Below the pieces are notes generated by a model. It had not been told where the DNA came from. It made no database searches and saw only the letters and a program-made list of their open reading frames with translations. Below are positions 40,801 to 50,387 of a stretch of DNA of 64,000 bases, in pieces. Every line of letters begins with the position of its first letter. Within the stretch, counting starts at the first letter, position 1. The DNA is from Syngnathus acus (Eukaryota > Chordata > Actinopteri > Syngnathiformes > Syngnathidae): NCBI RefSeq assembly GCF_901709675.1, contig NC_051091.1, positions 11,256,967 to 11,320,966 on the forward strand, written 5' to 3'. The position numbers and the translations under genes were made by a program.

Positions 40801-42932
40801 GTAATGGCAGTTTACATATGCAATAAATGTTTACACGATAGTCACCTCCCTGCCAATCAAGCTAATTTGTCACTAAGTTTTTAACAAGGCCCTATTACTG
40901 TATCAGAATCAGAATCAGAATCAGCTTTATTGTCAATTCCTTCATGCTAGGACACACAAAGAAACCGAAATACCGTTCCCCCTATCCCACGGTGACGAGA
41001 CACAGCACACGATTAACACACAAGTAAAACAACGGGGAGAGAGTTCAGGACCCCAACAGCCCGGAGATCACAAACTTCGCCAGTGGCGAGCAGTGCTGGC
41101 ATCTCACAACAAAGTCCCGGCACCATTCTTCACGGATGTAGACGCACAGTCCACCTCCACGCGATGTTCCCCCTCGTACAATGGCCCGGTCCGCCCGATA
41201 GCGCGCCATCCGCTCCAGACGCACAGCAGCTACGCACTGTCCGGTCCGCAGAACTCAGCAGGCATGTTGATGTCCAGCGATCGAACGTCCGCCAGAAGAA
41301 TGGAAGGCACGGCCGGGCGAGCTGGGGTGGCCGCCAGCCAGGCCCGGACGCCCAACCGGGGGAAGAATAGCAGGCGAGTCCGGCGACGCTCCAGGACGGC
41401 GCAGACCGAGCGCCTTTAATGTCCCCGCTTCAAAGTTCAGGTCGCCACAAAACTCGCTTTCGCCGATGTCGAGCAGAACCAGCCCGCCGCACTTGAAGCA
41501 CAACCCGGTACGACGAGACGAACACACAAAACTGGCGGACAAACCCACATTAAACGACAAAACAAAACACCGTTCGGGACAGAGAGAGGCCGCAGCGTGT
41601 GCACGCGCCGCCATCTTACTTCCTTCTATCATAATGAGCGTAATATTGTAATACGGGTTAAATGCAAACACAAGGAATGTTACTCCCAGGAGTCAATATA
41701 ATTCCTTCAGTAAAGGATTTTGTTTGGCCAAAAACTTCATAAAACTTATACAGTCATAAATTCAGTTTAAATGCTATTAACAAAAACGTAAAATGTAAAA
41801 AAAAGTATACAGTACAGTTTTCTTCTGTTGTCAACGTAATGTGTTATTTTGGGTTTTAATGTGGCCTAAAATTTCATAGTAGTGGGAATTGAACAGCTAT
41901 GGTTGTTTACAAACACAACCGTTAAAAGCGGAGTTTATTCCCAGGTTTCACTATAAAGTGTAGTTAAGACCGTTAACATGGCCCAAAAGGTCAAAATAGA
42001 GGATGAATCTGTAAAAAAAGGTTTTACAAACGTGAAAAATGTTCACAATGTGTTATTTAGGCTTTTAATATCAATTGCCCAAAACTTCATAAAAGTAGGA
42101 TTAAACTATGGTATCAGGTTAAAAGCGACTTACAAACAGGGCAAATGTGCAGAGCGCTCACAAGCCAGCTCCTTGTCTGACTTAAATTGCGCAGTGTCCT
42201 TTTTAATTCTCCTTTTTCTTCACAACACATTATGTCTAACTTAAGTTGCGCAGTGTCCTTTTTAATTCATCTTTTTCTACACAACACATTAATAATATCA
42301 GTTTAAATTGTATGAACATTCACAAGACCTGCGTATCCGCCATAAGTCTAAAATGTTTTCTAAGTCGTAAACAAATTATTTTCCTTCATGTTGACTTTAC
42401 CCAGGAGTTAACGCCTTTTTGGGGTCCCGTGGGTTGGTAAGTTAACATAAAATGCTCATAAATCATAATGCAAATATAAAACTATATAACAATGTTGCCT
42501 ATAGTGTGTCTCAAATTTGTTGTAGTACCTCGTGGCACAATTTTTAAACTAATACCGAGACAATTGTTCATCTCCTCACGGGAAAAACGCGTGAAACCAG
42601 TTTGTACGGCATTAAAACTAAACAACTTTAAGGTCTTACTTTTAGATTAGAATTAGTGTTCTACGTTTCTCGTGAGTATCACTTTGGCCAAATATATTTT
42701 CTTAGAAAGCCGTCTATAATGCAATAAAATTATACATACAGTGCGCACACATTCACATTCATCCAAATCAAATGCATACAGAACGAGATTATTTTACTAT
42801 ATTAAATCATTTACAGTATGCATTGAATCTTTTTAATCTCGCACATTGGATACATCGTTCGCACGGTCTTTTGTTGATTTAAAAGCAAACAAAGACATGA
42901 TGTACTACTTACCCTGGCACACAGAGAATCAT
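37879..42932 (-). CDS. cish: CISH, cytokine-inducible SH2 (SOCS family) protein
   Basis: CISH is a feedback inhibitor induced by STAT5 that binds phosphorylated cytokine receptors through its SH2 domain and recruits an elongin/cullin ligase through its SOCS box. Three coding exons: 42932-42913, 40615-40449, 38381-37879, predicting 229 residues (human 258). The first exon encodes only MILCVPG (its last codon is split), nearly the human start. Exon 2 ends with DLRAIASNFCYLETS, matching the segment just before the SH2 domain. Exon 3 carries the SH2 domain (GWYWGAVS, the phosphotyrosine-binding arginine in GAFLVRDSSHP, SVKTARGPTSIRIQY, VPSLVQHYMG) and the SOCS box (SLQHLTRLVINR ... LPLPRPLLRFLQEYPFKL). 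Intron 1 contains a deleted LINE and intron 2 a pogo MITE. Confidence 0.94.
38493..39008 (+). mobile_element. pogo/Tigger-like MITE in CISH intron 2
   Basis: Ends are CCGTAATTTTCAGACTATAA at the left and TCCGAAAAATACGG at the right, flanked by TA (38491-38492 and 39009-39010), as Tc1/mariner-superfamily elements insert. Both ends carry repeated GGAGCGACTTATA blocks. The middle keeps the last part of a pogo-type (DDE1) transposase frame, including LFLSDTEDEEFEGF near 38775-38815, so it is an internal deletion derivative. A second copy in opposite orientation is at 46091-47414. Confidence 0.85.
40035..40330. mobile_element. eroded Tc1/mariner-like remnant
   Basis: The sequence AAAAATCTACACGCCCCTG and, further in, CATAAGTGCGCACACCC resemble the subterminal parts of fish Tc1-like elements. 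The ends are not clear and no transposase is left. It lies in CISH intron 2. Confidence 0.5.
40905..41640 (-). mobile_element. LINE with both ends but deleted middle, in CISH intron 1
   Basis: Read on the minus strand it starts at about 41640 with a GC-rich 5' region (AAGATGGCGGCGCG), leads into a stretch encoding the first part of a LINE endonuclease (GGGLCVYIREEWCRDFVV, then CQHCSPLAKFVI), and then passes directly to the standard 3' terminus (ACCGTGGGATAGGGGGAACG, GACAATAAAG, GATTCTGATTCTG) ending near 40905. Most of ORF2, including all of the reverse transcriptase, is missing. Most genomic LINEs lose the 5' end, so retaining it is unusual. Confidence 0.75.
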
Positions 42933-43259
42933 ACTCAAGCCACACTTTAATTTCAGTCGTATTCCCCTCCTCTCTCTTTGTTAAAAAAGATCAAGCTAAG
43001 CAAAAATACCTTGTAAGAAATATATAGATATCGATATTTCAACAACAACAAAAAAGCGGTGGTTGTTTGTCAATTTGTGTAAACGCGCGACGTTGCCCTG
43101 TTGCTCGCCAAAATATACGACGTTTATTTGGTGGTGCCTTTTAAATAATAGTTAGATTTAGCGGCCTCGTTTTGTGGAGTGTGTTGTCGCCAGAATCGGG
43201 AGCTTCCAATGTGCAAAGGGGACGCAGCGCAAAGGCTTGGCTTTTGTCAAATTGACTGT

Positions 43260-43282
43260 TTCCTAGAAGTCTATTCTAAGAA
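43260..43282 (-). promoter_or_regulatory. tandem STAT (GAS) sites upstream of CISH
   Basis: Two TTC-N3-GAA motifs, TTCCTAGAA at 43260-43268 and TTCTAAGAA at 43274-43282, sit 14 bp apart, about 330-350 bp before the CISH start codon. Paired STAT5 sites of this spacing type are the known cytokine-response element of mammalian CISH. A palindromic CRE TGACGTCA follows at 43305-43312. Confidence 0.8.
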
Positions 43283-43289
43283 CGCCTCT

Positions 43290-43720
43290 CGGCACCGGCA
43301 GCGCTGACGTCACGGACTCCGGTGGCTGAGCGCGCGCACGCGATCCCCGACACGCTCTACCTACGCTCCTTTTTAAAACAAGCATTCAGGCCTAAACGCG
43401 ACAATCCGTGGCTAATAATCCCACTTCGGTGATTTTGCTGCGATGTCCGCGTTTGTGAATGTGCGTGTCAGTGTGCGCGCCCCTCGGTTTGTTTTCTGCG
43501 CCGCCGCCCGCTGGCTGTTGCGTTCGCTGAAGCGACGCGCGCTCCCGGGAATCGAGCGCTGGCTTCTCTTTACACGCTTTCCAGGAATCAGCTTGCCTGC
43601 GCTTTGACTCCGCCCCGCCGGGCCGCCCCCGGAGCGGGCTTCATTCTGGGAATTCACCGTCTCGACATTAAAGTTACTAGTCGTGCCCGGCAGGGGCGTT
43701 GCTAGATCCCCCGAGGTCCC
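43290..43720 (-). promoter_or_regulatory. CpG-rich region upstream of CISH
   Basis: From about 43290 to 43720 the sequence is GC-rich with many CpGs (GCGCGCGCACGCG near 43331; GCCCCGCCGGGCCGCC near 43610), unlike the AT-rich flanks. It lies directly upstream of the STAT sites and is probably the distal part of the CISH promoter. It could also serve an unseen plus-strand transcript. Confidence 0.5.
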
Positions 43721-43749
43721 AGGAAAAACAGACCTTGGAAGAAATAGAG

Positions 43750-44849
43750 CAGTGTTTTTCAACCGGGGTGCCGCGGCACACTGGTGTGCCGCAAAATATT
43801 GTCAGGGGTGCCGTGGGAAATTCTCCAATTTGTGCGCCTGTGCGGCGTAGCGCCCGGCAGAGTAATCATATCTTCCATATCAGAAGCTGGCAGCAGCAGG
43901 TAGCGATTTGCCTTGTGCTTGCAGACGAGAAAATTGGTGATGCATGGATGCAGCGGCAGGTATATGGGATGCCCATGCAGGTAGCATTGACAGCGACGTT
44001 GTCATTGTGGATAGCGAGACGAGTCGATAGTGACAGTGATGGAGAAGTTTTTGAAGAGAAATAATGCTGACACTGTACTCAGCACACACTGGTGTGCCGT
44101 GGAATTGTCCAATATTAATTACGGAGCGCATTGTAAACAGGATCGCCAAACCACTGGTTAGTTCGCGCAAGGCCTGGTCAGCCACTTGCTAATCGTGCAT
44201 GCGTGGAGAATCGGAGAATCTTGAGATTTCATATTGTGTCGGTCTGATTGTATTGCATCGGCACATATTCAGTTTATGTGTGTGTTGCTGTGTGCTTTTG
44301 CTAACACTGACAGACACTATGACGGCTGTGGTGCGTTTGTGGTCCAATGGAAATCAGAGTATGCAGTTCAACGGGAGAACCTGGATTGGTTATTTTTCAC
44401 ATACATAAAATAAACAGTCAAGTCGAGACACCTCGACTGTGATAGCCACTCAGCTGCTGTCAGAACAGCAGAGCGTCTTTAAAAGTGACTTTGTTCTTAT
44501 TGTTGCAATATTTATAGACCTAGTCTAAAACAGTAAACAAAATCACGTTGATTCTTTTATTTTAATCACAATCACTTTAAATAATTTATTTCTTACACCG
44601 TCTAAAACCTTTTTAAAAAACGGTCACTTTTATTTTTAAAAAAAGGAATACAATTTAAAGAATATTTAGTATTTATTTCTATTAAATTATTCGACTCTCC
44701 ATACATATATAGGAATAGGACTTTACGTCTTTCATTGTAATATAACTGATTTTAATATAGGAGTTTAACAGATTTTTGTTGGCGGTGTGCCGCGAGATTT
44801 TTTCCAATGAAAAGGTGTGCCATGAATGAAAAAAGGTTGGGAAACACTG
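43750..44849. mobile_element. hAT element, copy 2, with perfect target duplication
   Basis: It starts CAGTGTTTTTCAACC and ends GGTTGGGAAACACTG, with exact 8-bp duplications AAATAGAG at 43742-43749 and 44850-44857. It is the uninterrupted relative of the copy at 8148-9809 and so shows what that copy looked like before two LINE insertions. No intact transposase is visible. Confidence 0.95.
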
Positions 44850-44857
44850 AAATAGAG

Positions 44858-46088
44858 AACCAAGTTATTAAAACAACAACAACAACAACAAACAGAATAG
44901 CTGAGTCTTGTGCATGCTTTTAAACTGCAGCTAGCAGGCCTTGGCTTGTGCAAAATTGCAGAGTCTACGGGGTTTCCATTTGAGTCCTTGATATGAACTA
45001 ATATTAGCTGTTTTTTGGAGCCCTCTAGCCACCAGAGATCAGCAATTAGCAAGGGGTTCTACTCAGAGGGTTATTGTTGCAGTGCTTTAGTTTGAGCTGT
45101 TTTAATCTGATCACGATAGGAAATCAGGACTGAAAACGAAGCACAGAGTGAGACGTGGAAACATTTTGCTTACATGGCCAATAGCCAGGACAAGTCGTAA
45201 AATGCAACAAATTAGTCTGCAAAGCCAAAGCAGCCAAACAGCTCCCTAATCTAAATCGAACGAGTGTGAAATATTTTATGACTCGCAAACTTGTGCCGAC
45301 CGGTTTAATTTGATGAGCCAATTAAATCAAGTGTTTTTTTTTTTAGATGACCTAAATTGAGTCATACTTTTAATTAAGACACATGATTCTAAAGAATTAT
45401 GTAAACATATTGTTTGCTGTGAACAAAATCAAAAGTTTTCAATTGTTTTGTCATTGATATAGACCAATGGGGGCCCCCTTCATCTCAGTTTGGGGTCCTG
45501 GGCAAATGCCAAGGTTGCTTGCCCTGTTGCTGCATCTGCGCCACATGCACACGCATATGCATTCTCCAGCTCGGTGTGCATTTCCCTCAGTGGAAGAACA
45601 CTGGCAGCCAGTTTGACGCGTCGTCATTTGTGAAAACATGTTGCTATTTTGAGTGCCAACGAGGAAATATTACAGGTTAAAAGGCCCAGTGCGACTTGTT
45701 TTGGAACGTCTGAATTCAATTCTCTGCCTCACCAGGAGGTCACGATAGGTTGAGCATGCACTGACTGACCTTGCCCCTTACCCCACTTACGGTTTGTTGA
45801 GCTGCTGTTGTGTGTAAAAAGGGAAATCTTGATGTTCGTAACTGATTGTCATAAAAATCTATGTGGACATATGTAAAAAATATGACAATCACGGTCTCAT
45901 ATTAGACCAAAACTTGTCATATTTTATATGACTGTTATGAGTTGCCTCATTAATACTATATTATGCATATCAACCCAGAGGTTGATCAGTAATCATGGAA
46001 GTTAAGCCATTTTTATTGTTTTGGGATGGCAAACATGTTTAACACTTTATGACAGCAGAGCGTAGTAAACATTTTAACATGGCAAACG
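44858..46088. other. intergenic, no gene recognised
   Basis: A short (ACA)n run at about 44875-44890 is the only clear repeat. Open frames are short and without recognisable domains. I see nothing else. Confidence 0.5.
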
Positions 46089-46090
46089 TA

Positions 46091-47414
46091 CCGTAATTTT
46101 TGGACTAAAAGTCGCTTGGAGTACAAGTCGCATCAGCCATAAAATGCCCAAAAAAGTGAAAAAAAACCATATATAAGTCGCTCCGGAGTACAAGTCGCAT
46201 TTTGGGGGGCAATTTATTCGACAAATTCCAACACCAAGAACAGACATAAACGAGCAACAACAGGCTAAACGATAGGTATGCTAACGTGACATAAACACAA
46301 ACAAAGAGCTGAGAACGGGCCTGACGTAACATTCAGAGTTATTAAAAAAAACTATTACATAAATAACACGTTTATAAAACCATCTGTGTCACTCCAATTC
46401 ATTAAATCCATCGGTCGTCCTTTATGTCAACAATTGGTGCGCGCCGCTGACGGCGCTTGCACTTCAAAATATTCCACAGGCCCATATAACGATATATAAA
46501 TTAGATATCAAATAACTATTATATAAGCAATAATATTATCAAACCATCTGTGCACTCTAAATCATTAAATCCATTGATCAAATTCCTCGTCCTTTGTCAA
46601 CAACGCCGCGCGTGCGCCCTGACGTCAGCCTCGTCGTTATTCCACAGATCTAGTATGTAACTGTATTGTAGCGTTAACAAAGTACAAGGAAAGACGTGGG
46701 TTTGGTAAACGGGTCTTTATTTAACAAAAGAAACTTCCAGGCGTGTGGCGGCGTGGACGTCCAGCCACGGAGGTGGAAGAGAGATCCATAGAATAGGACC
46801 GGGCGTGCGTAAAAGCCATGACCGAGCCCCATCCACCGTCCCCGGACAGCCACCCGGCCGAGCGCCAGCCCCCGACTTCCATCCACGGAGGTGAAAGAGA
46901 GCTCCGTAGAGTAGGACCGGGCGTGCGTAAAAGCCATGTCCGAGCCCCATCCACCGTCCCCGGACAGCCACCCGGCCGAGCGCCGGCCCCCGACTTCTAT
47001 CCACGGATGTGAAAGAGAGCTTCCTAGAGTAGGACCGGGCGTGCGTAAAAGCCATAATAGTTTTTCAAACCTTCTGTGTCACTCCAAATCCTTAAATCCT
47101 TCAAACTCTTCGTCCTCCGTGTCACTTAGAAACAAAGCCGCTAATGATGCCGGTAGTACGTGGGGCCCTTCGTCATCCCGTGATCGAATCTTTGTCCTTT
47201 ATGTAAACGACTGCCGCGTCGCGCTGCTGACGTCACTTGAAATTCAAATTACAGTAATCCCTTGCTACATCGCAGTTCGTTTATCGCGGTTTCACTTTTT
47301 GTTTTTTGTTTTTGAAAATTTTTGAAAGAAAACACATATAAGTCGCTCCTTATTATAAGTCGCCCCCCCACCCAAACTATGAAAAAAACGCGATTTATAG
47401 TCCGAAAATTACGG
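46091..47414 (-). mobile_element. longer pogo-like element, reverse copy, with tandem array
   Basis: The left end CCGTAATTTTTGGACTAAAA is the inverted version of the right end of the copy at 38493-39008, and the right end CCGAAAATTACGG is its left end; TA flanks both sides. It is about 800 bp longer than that copy. The extra part holds two or three diverged copies of the transposase tail (GTCACTCCAAATC-type blocks near 46388, 46550, 47080) and a 118-bp tandem array at 46760-47055. Confidence 0.85.
46760..47055. repeat. tandem repeat, 118-bp period, about 2.5 units
   Basis: Units start near 46760, 46878 and 46996. Each contains GGACCGGGCGTGCGTAAAAG, and complete ones contain CCACCGTCCCCGGACAGCC. 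The units differ by only a few substitutions. The period is not a multiple of three (118), so the repetitive open frames across it cycle through frames and are not evidence for a protein. Confidence 0.9.
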
Positions 47415-47416
47415 TA

Positions 47417-48480
47417 ATCACGATTATGAAAAAAAAATCCATTATTAATTTTGGTTTGGCAAATGTCAGAACAGTCAAAACAATAAAGCTTCACAGATTG
47501 ACTGTTTTTTTTTTTTCTTTCAAAAAACAACAACTCCCTTGCATTTTTTTAAAGACCTTCCTTGAAACACCCTCTAAATAACAGCTTTCCCAAATATTTC
47601 CACTCACACGCATGTGGTGGATTGGCCTCGCACCAACACATGCAACTATTTAAGAGTCGTTGCCATTTGCACTGGAGTGAGCTGATACAGTACTGCTCAA
47701 TGGGAACCCTTTCCTAGAAATCCTGAAGCGAGCTCTCTTCTCAGAAGGCCTCTGGACTTTTGTCTATCCGGATGCAGTTAAGCAAATATGTTTTCTCATG
47801 TAACAATATGAGGTAGGGGAAAAAAAAGTTCTTAAAAGCATTAACGTTGTAACGTAAATCAGTCAGAGCTTGTGTAAAGTAAATAAATTGTAGTTTGCAG
47901 GCAGCGCTGCTTGTCAAGCTGACCTCATAAATGCGGTTAGCCAGATGATTAATATGCATGTATGTGAGCCGGCCTATTCCGAGGAATTCTCCTTCCCTTG
48001 AGGCATTTTTCCGGCAGGCACTTTAGAAGGTCTTGTTATTGAATCGGAGCCACAATATGAGCTGTCATTTTTTTTTTCCGTGTTCAGAATACACAAGAGC
48101 AGATTCTAGGAATACTGAAAAAGGCTTGTCTTCGAGTTCTAACAGGGAAGCGGGAAAAAATGATATACACAGTCAACTGGGTGCTTTTCAGGGAAAACTG
48201 GCGCTATTGGTGAATGTTTGGTAGGTAGGTGGAGAATGACAGATTTTTGGCTCATGTTTTCATCAATGCTTGTTTGTCCGCAGTACTCAACAATGAACTC
48301 GCTTGTGCTGATCTGAGGAGTGTGTGACTTCCCTCGAAGCAAAAGTGACGCAAGGTAAGAAGTTTTGTGCATGCTTGAAATTAGATAGTTGTGTTTTCTT
48401 AGAAATGTAGATATTGGAAAACATTTTTTGTTTTTATATTTTCTGCCATTTGATTGTATATGGCTTGAATGGTGCAGTCC
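47417..48480. other. intergenic, no gene recognised
   Basis: AT-rich sequence with short T-runs. No conserved exon, RNA gene or clear transposon end is visible before the SINE at 48481. Confidence 0.5.
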
Positions 48481-48837
48481 AGGCGGCTCGGTGGCGCACT
48501 GGGTAGCACGTCCGCCTCACAGTTAGGAGGGTGCGGGTTCGATTCCACCTCCGGCCCTCCCTGTGTGGAGTTTGCATGTTCTCCCCGGGCCCGCGTGGGT
48601 TTTCTCCGGGCACTCCGGTTTCCTCCCACATCCCAAAGACATGCTTGGTAGGCCGATTGAAGACTCCAAATTGTCCCTAGGTGTGAGTGCAAATGGTTGT
48701 TTGTCTCTGTGTGCCCTGTGATTGGCTGGCGACCGGTTCGGGGTGTCCCCCGCCTACTGCCCGATGACGGCTGGGATAGGCTCCAGCACTCCCGCGACCC
48801 CCGTGGGGACTAAGCGGTTCAGAAAATGGATGGATGG
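48481..48837 (+). mobile_element. full-length tRNA-like SINE, young copy
   Basis: Head with tRNA-like A box (TGGCGCACTGGG) and B box (GGTTCGATTCC), a body shared with 13257-13694 and a short (GGAT)3 tail. Perfect 12-bp target duplications ATGGTGCAGTCC lie at 48469-48480 and 48838-48849. The intact duplication and short tail indicate a recent insertion by the LINE-mediated route. Confidence 0.93.
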
Positions 48838-48849
48838 ATGGTGCAGTCC

Positions 48850-50387
48850 ATCTCCAAATCAAATGGCATTATTTGACATTTCATACTCCCATATCAAATC
48901 TTCCTTTCCCATTAAGTTGAATTTAAATGTCATTTACCCCCCACCACCAATAAATAAATAAATAAATAAATAAAGTAACACTAATAATATTGTACTTTAT
49001 AAAATCTTATTATAAAGATTAGATGAAGCAATTTCTGGAGAATTAATAAATATTGTAAATATGTTTTGATTAATAAATATTTATTGGTAAAAAATGGAAG
49101 AATGTTAAATGATGAATACTGTGGAATTATGGAATATAATTGAATGATATTTAATAATATCTGACCAAACGTATAAATGGTGCCGACGTGGTGACTCTAT
49201 ATCTCAAAGCTGATTGATTGGAGGCTTTCTAATCTTCTATCTCCTTTTTTTTTTTTTATCGTTTCCTGATACTTCTGGGAATTTCAGTCCAATCCAATGT
49301 TCTTCATGATCTTGTGCGTGTGATAGTAGCGCAGGTGGGATGGACGGACATGGTGGATGGCTGCCAAATGTGATTTTCCACGTCACCTCTTATCAGTGTT
49401 ACTTCGCCGAAGTATGTGAGAGTTTATGAATGGACGCTATTGCTGCTGATACAGGAGTGCTAGTTTCAGAAAATCCATCTCTGAGCTCTTAATGGCTTGA
49501 TGGTCACGTATTCAGGCACTTTGAGCTGCTGCTACAACACTGCAGAATTGTGCTATTAACTCACTTCAGTGTTGTCTGTCAACGTGGCCGCCTCGCTTCT
49601 GCTTTATGACTGCATGTCGCTTTTGTTTCCAGAGTTTTTTTTAAGATAATTGACTTATCCATGCATGGATATGTTTAACAGCTGCACACTGAGTGAGAAC
49701 ATCTTAAGCACAGTAAAAACATTTTTATTTGGAATTTCATTTTTGTTTCGTTTTTTTTTTTTTTTTTTTTTTTACAAACATCGCTGGTACAAAAATGTAT
49801 TTAAAACTCCACTGCAGTTTTTCTTTTGTGCAACTGTAAAGAAATCATCTATTTGTTGGGTACAGTTTAACAGAATGGAGAAAAAAAAAAGAAACCGATT
49901 GGCTTCCCATTATCACTTCCATCCTAGTTGGCACATACTAGTTGTGTTCAGAATAAACATAAGGGCGTTTTCTTCAAACATGATTGGTGGTAGGCTAATC
50001 ACTTCAATCTTACTTTATAATTTTACCTTTCTAACATGGGTTCACTCTGTTTAGCAAATCACCTGTATGCAAAATTACTTTTTATTTAACTATGTAAAAT
50101 TCCTTTTTCATCATGTTCTGTAAAGGAACAAGACTTGTTTTAACTTGTGGCGCGTTCCCAATGCCTTTGTGTATGGAAAGAAATAGCTACTAATATATAT
50201 TATTAAACACGCCAATATGATTCTGAACTATTCATAGAACGAGACTAGCCTATACTATGTCACAGATGTCCCGTGCCCACAAGGAATTGGACACTGAGCG
50301 CTTTGTTGCGGGCCTGACGAGGTGTCAGTGTTATTTTACAAGGTGCCAGTACTCGAGTAACACCTCAGCGGTACGATTTGTCCAACT
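48850..50387. other. intergenic and TWF2 3' untranslated region
   Basis: An (AAAT)n run lies at about 48950-48973 and poly-T at 49240-49258 and 49750-49773. A minus-strand AATAAA at 50081-50086, about 300 nt past the TWF2 stop, is a plausible poly(A) signal. A plus-strand open frame at 49650-50054 is low-complexity Phe-rich over the poly-T tract and is not supported. Confidence 0.5.

Noticed and set aside
41255-41671. A 138-residue minus-strand frame as a cellular gene
   Set aside because: It overlaps the 5' region of a LINE whose endonuclease start is readable in a neighbouring frame.
46674-47055. Repetitive frames with MAFTHARSYS units
   Set aside because: The 118-bp period is not a multiple of three, so the repeats fall in different frames; it is a tandem array within a transposon.
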